Source of the DNA: Marinobacterium jannaschii DSM 6295
Lineage (GTDB): Bacteria > Pseudomonadota > Gammaproteobacteria > Pseudomonadales > Balneatricaceae
Length of the DNA stretch: 64,000 bases
Assembly: GCF_000620085.1 (NCBI RefSeq)
Contig: NZ_JHVJ01000007.1
Location: 62,001 to 126,000, forward strand
Reading direction: 5' to 3'
Below the pieces are notes generated by a model, which made no database searches, was not told the origin of the DNA, and saw only the letters and a list, made by a program, of their open reading frames with translations. A program made the position numbers and the translations under genes. Shown here in pieces: positions 33,618 through 43,699 of this stretch (positions within the stretch are counted from its first letter, which is position 1; each line of letters begins with the position of its first letter).

Positions 33618-35009
33618 CTATTCACTGCCATCCCCACCTTCGGGGATAAAATCAACCCGGTTGAGGCCGTAACGCACCATCTTCTGGTTCAGCGTCCGCC
33701 GGGGCAGATCCAGCTCCTCCATCACCGTCTTGATGTTGCCCTGATGGCGGCGCAGTGAGCGGCTGATCACCTCAGATTCAAAGCTGGCGACCTGCAAAGC
33801 CAGTGGCAGCGGCTTACTCAGCGGCTCTTCAAAGCTGATCGGGCTTTGTCCGGCCGACAGCAGGTCAGCCAGACTGACCCGCTCATCCAGCGCGAAACGG
33901 ATGGCGATATTCTTCAGCTCACGCACGTTACCGGGCCAGTTGTAGCCACAGAGGGTACGCTCGTCCTGGGTACTGAGCGCACGGTTATCACGGGCATGCT
34001 CGCTGGCAGCCTGGCGTACATAGTGGCTGAACAACAGCGGCACGTCCTCCGGCCGTTCACGCAACGGTGGCAGGTAGAGCTGGGCGACATTGAGGCGATA
34101 GAACAGGTCCTGACGGAAGTTCTCATCCTCTTTCAGGTCGGACTTGGAGGCGGCGATCACCCGCAGGTCGACACTGATCGGCTGGTTGGCACCGAGCCGC
34201 TCGATCATCCCCTCCTGCAGGGCGCGCAACACCTTGATCTGCAGATGGGCCGGGGTGCTCTCGATCTCATCCAGAAACAGGGTGCCGCCATCGGCATGTT
34301 CAAACTTACCGATCCGGCGTTTACTGGCCCCGGTAAAAGCCCCGCTCTCATGGCCAAACAGCTCGCTTTCAATCAGCGACTCGGGAATTGCGCCGCAGTT
34401 GATCGGCACGAAATGTTTGCGCTGACGGTTACTGAATTCGTGCAGGCACTGGGCCACCAGCTCCTTGCCGCTGCCGGTCTCGCCGTAGATGATGACATTG
34501 GTATCCATCGCAGCCAGCGCCAGCAGCTCCCTCTTCAGGCGCTGGATCGCCGGGGAGATGCCGATAATCTTGCCATCGATACCGGAGCGCGCCGCCAGGT
34601 CATGTTGCAGGCGCAGGTTTTCCAGCGTCAGGTTGCGCTTTTCACAGGCTCGGTGGATGGTCTCCACCAACCGCTCCGGGACGAAGGGTTTCTCGATAAA
34701 GTCATAGGCCCCGGCACGCATCGCGCTGATCGCCATATCCACATCGCCGTGTGCAGTCAGCAACATCACCGGCAGATCGGTAATGCGCTTACGCGCCTCA
34801 GCCATCAACTGCAGGCCGTCCATACCCGGCATCTTGACATCGGTCAGCAGTACGCCGGGAAAGTCACCCTGCAGGTGCGGCAGGGCCTGCTCGGCACTGT
34901 CAAACTCCAGCACTTCAAATCCGGCCATTTTCAGCCACTGGCCGGTAGACTGACGCACCATCTTTTCATCATCCACCAGCATTACGGTGCCACGTTTTGT
35001 TGCCGTCAT
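33618..35009 (-). CDS. DctD-like sigma-54 response regulator
   Basis: NtrC-family activator with three domains: receiver (phospho-Asp57 in LLTDVKMPGMDG), AAA+ (Walker A YGETGSGKE, loop GAFTGA that touches sigma-54, Walker B FLDEI) and a Fis-type helix-turn-helix (HQGNIKTVMEELDLPRRTLN). 463 residues from ATG 35009 (a GTG precedes it). It pairs with the DctB-like kinase 20 bp upstream and should activate the TRAP-TAXI promoter next to it. Confidence 0.93.
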   Translation of the reverse strand: MTATKRGTVMLVDDEKMVRQSTGQWLKMAGFEVLEFDSAEQALPHLQGDFPGVLLTDVKMPGMDGLQLMAEARKRITDLPVMLLTAHGDVDMAISAMRAGAYDFIEKPFVPERLVETIHRACEKRNLTLENLRLQHDLAARSGIDGKIIGISPAIQRLKRELLALAAMDTNVIIYGETGSGKELVAQCLHEFSNRQRKHFVPINCGAIPESLIESELFGHESGAFTGASKRRIGKFEHADGGTLFLDEIESTPAHLQIKVLRALQEGMIERLGANQPISVDLRVIAASKSDLKEDENFRQDLFYRLNVAQLYLPPLRERPEDVPLLFSHYVRQAASEHARDNRALSTQDERTLCGYNWPGNVRELKNIAIRFALDERVSLADLLSAGQSPISFEEPLSKPLPLALQVASFESEVISRSLRRHQGNIKTVMEELDLPRRTLNQKMVRYGLNRVDFIPEGGDGSE

Positions 35010-35029
35010 CACTCTACCCTTTACATCAC

Positions 35030-37111
35030 TTATGCTGAGCCACCAACGCGTTCAGCGCGGGGCAGCTGTACCCTGAAACAAGCACCACCCAAATCACTCC
35101 CGACCACCTCGATAGTACCGTTCAGGTCCCTGACGATGGAGGAGACGATCGCCAGCCCCAGCCCCAGCCCGCTGCCGATCGACTTCGTGGTATAGAAAGG
35201 CTCAAATAATTTTGCACGCTGATCTTCGCCAATACCGGGGCCACTGTCGGCGACATCCAGCCAGACCTGCTGCTCGTCACCGGCAATGCCGATACGCAGA
35301 CAGCCGCCGCCCTGTTGCTCCATCGCATCGCAGGCGTTTTTCAATAGATTTACCACCACCTGTTCCAGCCGGGCACTGTCTCCCATCACCGCCGGTTCCG
35401 GCGTGATACGCAGGTAATCCAGCTGAATACTGCTCTGCTGAAAGCGTTGATGGAACAGCAACAAGGCCTGATCAATCACACCACAAAGTCCCACCGGTGC
35501 CAGGTGCTGCGGCTTCTTATAGGCGAAGGTTTTAAGCTGGCTGGTGATCACCGCCATGCGCTGGGTGATATCGTCGATCATCGCGAGGTTTTCATTCAGC
35601 ATCTGCGGCTGATCCAGCAACTGGCGGCAGATGGCTACATAAGTGCGCATCGCGGTGAGGGGCTGGTTCAGTTCATGCACCACTGCGGCGGACATGCGTC
35701 CCAGTGCCGCCAGCTTCTCGGCCTGCAATAACTCTTCCTGGGCACTTTCCAGCGCCCGGGTACGCTCGGCGACCTTCTGTTCCAGTGACTCATTGGCCTC
35801 ACGCAGGGCATGTTCAGCGCGTTTTCGACGACTGATATCAATCACCGTCACCAGGTACTGCGGTTCCGGCTCACGCTGCATCCGCCGTAACGAGATCATC
35901 ATCGGGAACTCGGTACCGTCACCACGCAACCCTACCGCCTCATAGGCACTGAGAGGCGAGAAGTTATACCCCACCAGCCGCTCCAGCGCCCGGCGCAGCG
36001 GTCCGAAATTATCCAGCCCGGCAATCAGGTCGGACAACACCAGTCCGGTCACCAGCGGCTCTGAGACACCGAACAGCCGCTGAGCCATGGGATTGATAAA
36101 GCGGATCTGTCCCATGCAATTCAGGGTGATCAGGCCTACCTCCGATTGACTGATAATGGCCCGCTGCTGCTCTTCACTGCGTGTCAGGGCCTGTCGGGTT
36201 TCCTGCTGCGACAGCTGTTTCAGCTGACGCTCACGCAGGTAGAGCAGCAGGATTCCCAGCAGGAAACCTGCGCCAAGGGTTGCCAGTACCATCCGCTGAC
36301 TGCTCTGCTCTGCTTCCCGGGTCGATACCAGCGCGGTGAAGGTCCAACCCAGATCATCCAGTCGCACGGACTGCGCCAACAGGCGTTCTCCCTCATTCAG
36401 CCAGAGTTCCGCACGGGCTCCGTCATCCAGCCGGATCTGCTTTCGCGTAGCCAGTTGTTCCAATGGTTGCCGGAACCACTGCTGCCTGGAAGTCATCAGA
36501 ACCACACCCTGATCATCACTGACGGTAAACAGGTCAGACACCTGCAGCTTAGGAATCAGGGCCTGCAGGTCAATCCTGACAACTGCAGCACCGACAAAGC
36601 TCTGCTGGTTATAGATCGGAGCCGACAGGAACCAGGCCGGGCGTTTACCTTCGCTGTGACTGTAATAACGTCCCTCTTCACCGGCACGGGCCTGGATAAA
36701 GTACGGCTGTCGGGCATGGGAGCGGGAAAGGAAGCCATTGGCATCACGCCAGTGGCTGTAGGCCAGGGTCTGACCATGACGGTTGAGGATAAACAGACCG
36801 GACGCTCCGGCAACCAGATTGGTCTGTTCCAGATAGCGCGACACTTCGCCCCAGTTATCGAGATTTTCGGCGTAGAGCAGGCGCAGCACGTCATCATTCT
36901 GCGTCAACAAGAACGGCAGATAACGGTATTCATCCAACGCCCCGCGTATACGCTGGATATCACCCAGCAAGCGGTCGGCGGCCTGTTCCTGTAACGCGCT
37001 GTACTCCCAGCTGCGGGTGACTTTGCCAAACCAGACCGCCAGCCCCAGTGTCATCAGACACCAGAACAGGCCGGTAATAAAGACCCCGCGCCGGGCCAGC
37101 AGGGCCTTCAT
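35030..37111 (-). CDS. DctB-like sensor histidine kinase
   Basis: Membrane kinase of 693 residues: N-terminal helix, periplasmic double-Cache-like sensor (WFLSAPIYN, VVRIDLQALIP), second helix (VLATLGAGFLLGILLLYL), a PAS domain, coiled coil, HisKA box (MSAAVVHELNQPLTAM) and HATPase (NLLKNACDAM, DSGPGIG, GSGLGLGLAI). It presumably senses the TRAP substrate and phosphorylates the DctD-like regulator. Its ATG overlaps the trmH stop by 4 bp. Confidence 0.92.
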   Translation of the reverse strand: MKALLARRGVFITGLFWCLMTLGLAVWFGKVTRSWEYSALQEQAADRLLGDIQRIRGALDEYRYLPFLLTQNDDVLRLLYAENLDNWGEVSRYLEQTNLVAGASGLFILNRHGQTLAYSHWRDANGFLSRSHARQPYFIQARAGEEGRYYSHSEGKRPAWFLSAPIYNQQSFVGAAVVRIDLQALIPKLQVSDLFTVSDDQGVVLMTSRQQWFRQPLEQLATRKQIRLDDGARAELWLNEGERLLAQSVRLDDLGWTFTALVSTREAEQSSQRMVLATLGAGFLLGILLLYLRERQLKQLSQQETRQALTRSEEQQRAIISQSEVGLITLNCMGQIRFINPMAQRLFGVSEPLVTGLVLSDLIAGLDNFGPLRRALERLVGYNFSPLSAYEAVGLRGDGTEFPMMISLRRMQREPEPQYLVTVIDISRRKRAEHALREANESLEQKVAERTRALESAQEELLQAEKLAALGRMSAAVVHELNQPLTAMRTYVAICRQLLDQPQMLNENLAMIDDITQRMAVITSQLKTFAYKKPQHLAPVGLCGVIDQALLLFHQRFQQSSIQLDYLRITPEPAVMGDSARLEQVVVNLLKNACDAMEQQGGGCLRIGIAGDEQQVWLDVADSGPGIGEDQRAKLFEPFYTTKSIGSGLGLGLAIVSSIVRDLNGTIEVVGSDLGGACFRVQLPRAERVGGSA

Positions 37112-37818
37112 GATAAGGCCCGCTCTGCTGTCGGGGCGGTGCCGTTTTTTACCGCCTGATTCCAGCCCTGCGGATCGATAATCTCACCTTCCGCATCATA
37201 GGGTGGATAGGCCAGGCCACGTTTGCGACAGAACTCAGCCACCTGGCTGTTGCCCCATTCAAACAGACTCAGGGCGATCTGTTCTCCACTCAAGCGGGGC
37301 TGATCGTACATGCCCGCTGCCTGTCGCTGGTTGCGTGCTTCCATCAGGATAATCCCGGCCGCCGTGGAGACATTCAGCGAGCTGACCATCCCCATCATCG
37401 GGATGACGATATGCTCATCGGCCAGTGCACCGGCCTCGTCGCTAACCCCCTCTTTCTCAGCACCCAGCAGGATGGCACAAGGACAGGTGTAGTCGACCTG
37501 CCGGTAGTCTATCGCCCTGTCGCTGAAATGCGCCGCATAGATCTTCATGCCTTCATCACGCACCGCCGCCGCAGCCTCGGCAAAGCTCAGGTGATTGATC
37601 TTGCGGACCCAGCGATCCGACCCCAGGGTAGTGCCCCTGTAATGGTGGTAGCCGTCGCGAGGATCAACACAATGAATCTGGTGCATCCCAACGGCATCGG
37701 CATTACGGATCAGCGCCGCCAGGTTACGTGGTTTATGCACCTTATCGGCGATCAATGTCAGGTCGGGCTGGCGTTGCAGCAGCGCGGCTTTCAGCTTCTG
37801 ATGGCGTTCCGGTGTCAT
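37108..37818 (-). CDS. trmH: tRNA (guanosine-18-2'-O)-methyltransferase TrmH
   Basis: SPOUT methyltransferase that methylates the ribose of G18 in tRNAs. 236 residues. NLAALIRNADAVGMHQIH is the substrate/RNA motif, GAEKEGVSDEA and PMMGMVSSLNVSTAAGI form the knotted AdoMet site. The 3' end is fused by a 4-bp overlap to the DctB-like gene, an odd partner. Confidence 0.93.
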   Translation of the reverse strand: MTPERHQKLKAALLQRQPDLTLIADKVHKPRNLAALIRNADAVGMHQIHCVDPRDGYHHYRGTTLGSDRWVRKINHLSFAEAAAAVRDEGMKIYAAHFSDRAIDYRQVDYTCPCAILLGAEKEGVSDEAGALADEHIVIPMMGMVSSLNVSTAAGIILMEARNQRQAAGMYDQPRLSGEQIALSLFEWGNSQVAEFCRKRGLAYPPYDAEGEIIDPQGWNQAVKNGTAPTAERALS

Positions 37819-37924
37819 ATCTCTTACTACAATATCCCTGAGTCTCAGTGTGGCGAACTTTAAAGGACTTGTTCGCAGCTTCCTATACGTTATGACATAA
37901 TTACCGCCCTTTAAAATTTCTGCT

Positions 37925-38806
37925 ATGGATTTCTTTCACATGAGTGATCTTCCGGACATCATCGCCTATCAGGGTGTACCCGGTGCGTACTCCCACCTGT
38001 CCTGCCGTCGCGTTCATCCTGAACTGGAAGCTTTTGCCTGCAACAGCTTTGTCGACGCTATGTTTATGGTGGAAAAAGGACAGGCGCGTCTGGCGATGAT
38101 TCCGCTGGAAAACTCCACGGCGGGCCGTGTGGAAGAGATCTACCGTCTGGTCCCCAAGACCCGGCTGCATATCATCGGCGAACATTTCGAGCCGGTAAAC
38201 CACTGCCTGCTGGCGTTGCCGGGGACTAAGATCGAGGATATCAAAACCGTCTCCTCACACCCGCAGGCGCTGGCCCAGTGCGACGGCCATATCCGCGAAC
38301 TGGGTATCGAACAGATCGCCGGACTGGATACCGCAGGCTCGGCTGCCGAGCTGGCAGCCAGCGGGGATAAAACCCACGCCGCGATCGCATCCAGTCTCGC
38401 CGCCGAACTTTACGGCCTCGAAGTACTGCGTGAAAACTTTCAGGATAAAACCGGTAACACCACCCGCTTTATCATCCTGGCCCGCGACAGCCATATGCCA
38501 AAGCTGGAAAACGATATCCGCTTTATGACCACCATCATGTTCCAGGTGCGTAACATTCCGGCGGCCCTGTACAAAGGCCTGGGCGGTTTTGCCACCAATG
38601 GCGTCAATATGGTGAAGCTGGAAAGCTATATGGCCTCAGATACCATGGCTGCCACCAGCTTCCATCTGGATGTGGAAGGTCATCCGCATCAGCAGTCGAT
38701 GAAGTACGCCATTCAGGAACTGGAATTCTTCGCCAAGGAGCTGCGCATCATGGGCACCTACCCGGCGCACCCGTTCCGCTACAAGGATGATCAGATTCTG
38801 GAATAA
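37925..38806 (+). CDS. pheA: prephenate dehydratase
   Basis: Converts prephenate to phenylpyruvate in phenylalanine synthesis. The catalytic domain begins YQGVPGAYSHLS and ends KTGNTTRFIILAR with the key Thr-Arg. The C-terminal ACT domain (PAALYKGLGGFATNGVNMVK ... LESY) gives feedback inhibition by Phe. 293 residues and no fused chorismate mutase. Starts at 37925 or 37940 are both possible; neither has a strong ribosome site. Confidence 0.92.
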   Translation: MDFFHMSDLPDIIAYQGVPGAYSHLSCRRVHPELEAFACNSFVDAMFMVEKGQARLAMIPLENSTAGRVEEIYRLVPKTRLHIIGEHFEPVNHCLLALPGTKIEDIKTVSSHPQALAQCDGHIRELGIEQIAGLDTAGSAAELAASGDKTHAAIASSLAAELYGLEVLRENFQDKTGNTTRFIILARDSHMPKLENDIRFMTTIMFQVRNIPAALYKGLGGFATNGVNMVKLESYMASDTMAATSFHLDVEGHPHQQSMKYAIQELEFFAKELRIMGTYPAHPFRYKDDQILE

Positions 38807-38813
38807 TGCAGCG

Positions 38814-38844
38814 GCGCGCTACGGGCTTCGCGTAGCGCGCTTTT
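38814..38844 (+). terminator. intrinsic terminator after pheA
   Basis: GCGCGCTACG and CGTAGCGCGC, 10-bp stem, 7-nt loop, then TTTT; 8 bp after the pheA stop. Confidence 0.88.
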
Positions 38845-38912
38845 CGACAGCAACATTGCCCGCCTCTAAGCTATCCACACCTCGCTCGCTGATCTGACAC
38901 ACTATCCAGTCA

Positions 38913-39452
38913 TTAAACCGGATTGGCGCTGACAATCTCGCAGATTTCGTCGCTGATATTGCGGAAGCGGTGCGGTTTGGAGCTTTCGAAGTAGTAGCCG
39001 TCACCGACTTTGAGAATGTAGATATCGAAACCGACGGTGAGTTCGATCTCGCCACTGATCACGACTCCCCCCTCCTGGCCTGCGTGCTGCAGCATTTCGG
39101 GGCCGGTATCTGCGCCGGGGGGATAGGTCTCACGCATAATATCCATATTACGGCCACTGACCGGGGCGCCAACCAGTTTCAGCGAGACATTATTAGAGCC
39201 GATATCAGGTTGCTCAGAGGCCCGGAATACAACCGGCTCGGGTTTGATATCATCGATATCGAGGGTAAAGAAATCGCCGATGGAGATCGGGATACCGGCC
39301 AGGACTTTTTTCAGTGAACTGACCGAAGGACTGACACTGTTTTTCTCGATCATCGAGATGGAGCTGTTGGTTACACCGGCACGTTTTGCCAGCTCCCGCT
39401 GGGACAGTCCCTTTCGTTCGCGAATCGCTTTGAGTCGATCACCAAGTTCCAC
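38913..39452 (-). CDS. XRE-cupin regulator (PuuR-like)
   Basis: About 180 residues: N-terminal XRE helix-turn-helix (RLKAIRERKGLSQRELAKRA then VTNSSISMIEK) and a C-terminal cupin (GQEGGVVISGEIELTVG, DGYYFESSKPHRFRN). I prefer the GTG at 39452 (reads VELGDRLK, GGAAGG 9 nt upstream); ATGs at 39545 and 39599 would add an odd N-terminal tail. It follows the CoA-transferase gene in the same direction and is the likely regulator of the glutarate genes. Confidence 0.85.
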   Translation of the reverse strand: MELGDRLKAIRERKGLSQRELAKRAGVTNSSISMIEKNSVSPSVSSLKKVLAGIPISIGDFFTLDIDDIKPEPVVFRASEQPDIGSNNVSLKLVGAPVSGRNMDIMRETYPPGADTGPEMLQHAGQEGGVVISGEIELTVGFDIYILKVGDGYYFESSKPHRFRNISDEICEIVSANPV

Positions 39453-39623
39453 GCTGCGCCTGCCTTCCCGGATGAGTGAATGAACCTCAGAATCAGTTCC
39501 CGCTGCAATTATAACTGCGTTACCAATCTTTAGTTTTACTTTCATCAAACAATACAGACGAAAAGACGGGAAATTACCGGTACTTCGACCCGGGGTCACC
39601 GGTAAGCTGCTGGCTGTCGCCGT

Positions 39624-40835
39624 TCAGGCAACGATACCTCTGTCTTTTAATAGCGCGATCTCACTCTCATCCAGCCGCAGCAACTCTCCCAGCACCGTAG
39701 CGGTATGCTCGCCAAGGCGCGGCGAGGCCCGGCGATAGTCGATCGGTGTAGCCGAGAACTTCACCGGACTGGCGACGCCCGGCACCTCGCCGCCTCCGTC
39801 CCTTGGCAGGCTGATCTGCATCTGGCGATGCCTGACCTGAGGATCGGCAAAGACCTGCTCAATATTGTTGATCGGACCGCATGGCACGCCGGCTTCGGCC
39901 AGTTTTACCAGCCACCATTCGGTACTTTGCCGGGAGATAATCTCCTCCACCAGAGGGATCAGGTCCTGGCGATGCTCAACACGGGCCTTATTGGAGATAA
40001 AGTCCGGGTTATCTGCCAGGGTGGGCTCGCCGCCGATCTCGCAGAATTTACGGAACTGGCTGTCGTTACCTACAGCCAGAATCATATGGCCGTCCGAGGT
40101 CGCAAAAGCCTGATAGGGCACTATATTGGGGTGGGCATTGCCCAGGCGCTGTGGCGCCTTGCCACTGGCCAGGTAGTTCATCGCCTGGTTGGCCAGAGTC
40201 GCCACCTGTACATCCAGCAACGCCAGATCGATATACTGCCCCCGGCCGGTTTCATTGCGGTGCAACAGTGCGCCCTGTACAGCGTTGGCCGCATACAATC
40301 CGGTCATGACATCGGTCAGCGCGACACCAACCTTGACCGGCATCCCCTCGGGCTCGCCGGTGATACTCATCAGGCCGGACATCCCCTGAATCATAAAGTC
40401 ATACCCGGCACGGCTGGCATAGGGACCGTCCTGGCCAAAGCCGGTAATGGAGCAATACACCAGACCGGGATTGATCTTACTGAGGCTGTCGTAGTCCAGG
40501 CCATACTTTTTCAGCCCGCCCACCTTGTAGTTTTCCAGCACTACATCACTGACCGCCGCCAGCTGACGCACCAGAGCCTGTCCATCGGCAGTGGTGATAT
40601 CGATCGCGACGGAATTTTTATTTCGGTTAGCGGCGTGGAAATACGCTGCTTCTGCTGCATGACCCTCTTCATCCTGAATAAACGGAGGCCCCCAGCCGCG
40701 GGTATCATCACCACAGCCGGGACGCTCCACCTTGATCACTTCGGCACCGAAATCGGCCAGTATCTGACCGGCCCAGGGGCCGGCCAGGATACGGCTCAGA
40801 TCCAGAACACGAATATGTTCCAGAGCGCCACTCAT
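39624..40835 (-). CDS. CaiB/BaiF CoA-transferase (succinyl-CoA:glutarate type)
   Basis: Class III CoA-transferase, 403 residues, with LDLSRILAGPWAGQILADFG and the catalytic-Asp region near NYKVGGLKKYGLDY. Beside glutaryl-CoA dehydrogenase it most likely activates glutarate with succinyl-CoA, as SugC/C7orf10-type enzymes do. Its ATG shares one base with the gcdH stop, so the two are coupled. Confidence 0.88.
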   Translation of the reverse strand: MSGALEHIRVLDLSRILAGPWAGQILADFGAEVIKVERPGCGDDTRGWGPPFIQDEEGHAAEAAYFHAANRNKNSVAIDITTADGQALVRQLAAVSDVVLENYKVGGLKKYGLDYDSLSKINPGLVYCSITGFGQDGPYASRAGYDFMIQGMSGLMSITGEPEGMPVKVGVALTDVMTGLYAANAVQGALLHRNETGRGQYIDLALLDVQVATLANQAMNYLASGKAPQRLGNAHPNIVPYQAFATSDGHMILAVGNDSQFRKFCEIGGEPTLADNPDFISNKARVEHRQDLIPLVEEIISRQSTEWWLVKLAEAGVPCGPINNIEQVFADPQVRHRQMQISLPRDGGGEVPGVASPVKFSATPIDYRRASPRLGEHTATVLGELLRLDESEIALLKDRGIVA

Positions 40836-42022
40836 TAGCAGAACGCCTGAATGCCGGTAATAGCACGACCCAGGATCAGGGCGTGGATATCGTGGGTACC
40901 TTCATAGGTATTCACCGCTTCCAGGTTCATCACATGACGGATGATATGGAACTCATCAGAGATACCGTTGCCACCGTGCATATCGCGGGCAACGCGGGCG
41001 ATATCCAGTGCCTTACCACAGTTATTACGTTTCATCATGGAGATCAGCTCTACCGGGCACTGACCTTCATCCATCAGCCGTCCCATGCGCAGTACGCCCT
41101 GCAGGCCAAGAGAGATCTCGGTCTGCATCTCAACCAGTTTCTTCTGAACCAGCTGGTTTGCTGCCAGCGGACGCTTGAACTGGATACGATCCAGTGTGTA
41201 CTGACGGGACTGGGTCCAGCAGAACTCGGCCGCACCCAGAGCTCCCCAGGCGATACCGTAGCGTGCCTTGTTAAGGCAGCCAAACGGGCCGCTCAGGCCT
41301 TTGGCATTCGGCAGCATGGCATCTTCAGGCACCAGTACATCGTCCATAACGATTTCACCGGTGATGGAGGCGCGCAGGGAGAACTTACCTTCGATCTTCG
41401 GAGCACTCAGGCCCGGCATGCCTTTTTCCAGAATAAAGCCACGGATCTCATCATCCAGCTTGGCCCAGACCACAAAGACATCGGCCACCGGGGAGTTGGT
41501 GATCCACATTTTGGCACCTTTCAGCAGGTAACCACCGTCAACGCGGGTCGCCCGGGTTTTCATACCCGCCGGGTCAGAGCCGACATCCGGCTCGGTCAGG
41601 CCGAAGCAGCCGATCCATTCGCCGGTCGCCAGCTTAGGCAGATACTTGCGACGCTGTTCTTCTGAGCCGTAGGCATAGATCGGATGCATCACCAGTGAGG
41701 ACTGCACGCTCATCGCGGAACGATAACCGGAATCAACACGCTCCACTTCGCGTGCAACCAGTCCGTAGCAAACATGGTTTACACCGGCGCAACCGTACTC
41801 TTCCGGCAAAGTAGAGCCCAGCAGCCCCAGCTCGCCCAGCTCTTGCATGATTTCGGTGTGGAAAACCTCGTTGCGATTGGCCTCGATCACGCGTGGAAGC
41901 AGCTGGCCCTGGGCATAATCGCGGGCCGCATCGCGTACCATACGCTCTTCTTCGGTTAGCTGAGAGTCCAGCAGAAGGGGGTCTTCCCAGTTAAAAACAG
42001 GTTTGCCGGATGACTGACTCAT
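40835..42022 (-). CDS. gcdH: glutaryl-CoA dehydrogenase
   Basis: FAD acyl-CoA dehydrogenase that oxidises and decarboxylates glutaryl-CoA to crotonyl-CoA in lysine, tryptophan and glutarate breakdown. 395 residues. [19 protein letters not shown] is the FAD/substrate loop and [18 protein letters not shown] holds the catalytic Glu. Coupled to the CoA-transferase gene. A 620-bp region with TGTCGACA sites lies upstream. Confidence 0.94.
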   Translation of the reverse strand: MSQSSGKPVFNWEDPLLLDSQLTEEERMVRDAARDYAQGQLLPRVIEANRNEVFHTEIMQELGELGLLGSTLPEEYGCAGVNHVCYGLVAREVERVDSGYRSAMSVQSSLVMHPIYAYGSEEQRRKYLPKLATGEWIGCFGLTEPDVGSDPAGMKTRATRVDGGYLLKGAKMWITNSPVADVFVVWAKLDDEIRGFILEKGMPGLSAPKIEGKFSLRASITGEIVMDDVLVPEDAMLPNAKGLSGPFGCLNKARYGIAWGALGAAEFCWTQSRQYTLDRIQFKRPLAANQLVQKKLVEMQTEISLGLQGVLRMGRLMDEGQCPVELISMMKRNNCGKALDIARVARDMHGGNGISDEFHIIRHVMNLEAVNTYEGTHDIHALILGRAITGIQAFC

Positions 42023-42646
42023 AGGTGGAGGCCTCTTTATTGTTAGTGTCTCTTGGGCGGCAGGCGCCGCGCCAGAGCTGTAGATTACTTTTCGATCAGA
42101 CCATATTGTTCAATATTTTTTACATCCACAAGACATTGACCCTGCAAAAAATTCACGCACTATCCGCTTCACACGCGATCAGTTAATAACCAACGAATGC
42201 TCAATAACTGTGCAGTGCGTCTGAGAAATGGCGGCAGTTCGGTCATCTATCCCGGCTATAAATTAGCTAAGCAGGCATAATGTCGACATTTACTAAAAAC
42301 AACGATGATATAAAGCTTAAATGTCGACAAGTTCGGAGTATGGAAAAACGACGAAATCGCATTCCATACAAAAGTATGAGGTGATTCTGCCATCCTTTTC
42401 TTTACCTGCCGACAACGCAGGTGTTAGAAATAGCGCACAGCTTTTTACTTTTTAGTTGATCCAGATCAGTAACGATCGCTCAGGATTAAGCGGACCTCAG
42501 GGAAAGAAATCGATGCCGCCACTGTGCTTTAGCCGCCACTCCCCTCCTTGCCGTCCGTCTCCGGTCAGAAAGCTCGCCCCCTGTATCCGGATACAATCCG
42601 GTTGCCGGCCCGATCACAGCAACATAACAACAAAGACAGAAGCCAG
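42023..42646. other. 624-bp divergent promoter region
   Basis: Between gcdH (minus) and the binding-protein gene (plus). AT-rich near 42100-42440; holds two TGTCGACA dyads. No further gene seen. Confidence 0.5.
42279..42329. promoter_or_regulatory. pair of TGTCGACA palindromes
   Basis: AATGTCGACATT (42279-42290, perfect 12-bp dyad) and TGTCGACA (42322-42329), centres 41 bp (about four helix turns) apart. Likely operator pair for gcdH or the divergent gene; the XRE-cupin regulator is one candidate binder. Confidence 0.45.
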
Positions 42647-43687
42647 ATGAAGTACGCAGCCGCCGTCACACTCAGTACCCTAGCCAGCCTGTTCAGCTCC
42701 GGCATCAGCTATGCCGACAACCCTCTTACCGTGGTTGCCTTCGGGGGTGCTTCTCAGGAGGCACAACGCCAGGTCTTTTTTAAACCCTATGAGCAACGCA
42801 GCGGCATCAGGATCAGCGAGCAAAGCTACAACGGCGGCCTGAGTGACGTTAAGACGATGATCGAGAACAACAATGTCCGTTGGGACGTGATCCAGATGGA
42901 AGATCCCGACCTGATTTCCGGCTGCAAGAAGGGCTATTTTGAACCGATCAACTGGAGCAGGCTCGGGGGACAGCAGCAGTTCCTGCCCAGCGCAGTCAGC
43001 CGCTGTGGTGTCGGGCATATCGTCTGGTCAACCGTACTGTCCTACGATAAACAGCGCTTCCCGGCCGGCCCTTCTGGCTGGAGTGATTTCTGGGACACCC
43101 AGCGCTTTCCCGGCAACCGGGGGATGCGCCAGGGTCCGCGCGGCAATCTCGAATATGCGCTGATGGCAGACGGCGTCCCTCCGGAAAAAGTCTATGTCTA
43201 CCTTGAGACCAAAACCGGCCAGGACCGTGCCTTTGCCAAACTGGATCAGCTTAAGCCCTATATCAAATGGTGGAAGTCAGGCTCACAACCACCCCAGTGG
43301 CTGGAAAACGGCGAAGTGGCAATGACGACGGCGTACAACGGCCGCATCACCAATGCCAATAAGGCAGGTAATGATTTCCGTATCGTCTGGGACGAACAGA
43401 TGTTCTCGGTGGATTCCTGGGCAATCATATCCGGCAGCCCCAACCGCTCGGCTGCGATGGATTTTATCGCCTTTGCCAGCTCTCCGGAGGTATCGGCCAG
43501 ATATCCAACCCTGATGCCCTATGGCGTGACCAATCGTGAGGCGATCAAAGCCATACCGCCTCAGATCGCAGCCAACCTGCCGACCCATCCGGACAACACC
43601 GTGCGGGTACTCAGGGAAGACTCCCAGTTCTGGATTGATCACCAGGAGCAGCTTGGCAAGCGCTTCGAACGCTGGCTAAACCTCTGA
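42647..43687 (+). CDS. ABC substrate-binding protein, polyamine-like (orphan)
   Basis: Periplasmic binding protein of the PotD-like group, 346 residues from ATG 42647 with a signal peptide ending ISYADN. Family features: NPLTVVAFGGASQEAQRQVF near the N-terminus, VIQMEDPDLISGC and SRCGVGHIVWSTV with two Cys likely bridged. The longer frame from 42548 has no signal sequence and is not credible. No permease or ATPase gene is adjacent, so it works with components elsewhere or as a sensor. Confidence 0.85.
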   Translation: MKYAAAVTLSTLASLFSSGISYADNPLTVVAFGGASQEAQRQVFFKPYEQRSGIRISEQSYNGGLSDVKTMIENNNVRWDVIQMEDPDLISGCKKGYFEPINWSRLGGQQQFLPSAVSRCGVGHIVWSTVLSYDKQRFPAGPSGWSDFWDTQRFPGNRGMRQGPRGNLEYALMADGVPPEKVYVYLETKTGQDRAFAKLDQLKPYIKWWKSGSQPPQWLENGEVAMTTAYNGRITNANKAGNDFRIVWDEQMFSVDSWAIISGSPNRSAAMDFIAFASSPEVSARYPTLMPYGVTNREAIKAIPPQIAANLPTHPDNTVRVLREDSQFWIDHQEQLGKRFERWLNL

Positions 43688-43699
43688 TCGCAGACCGGC

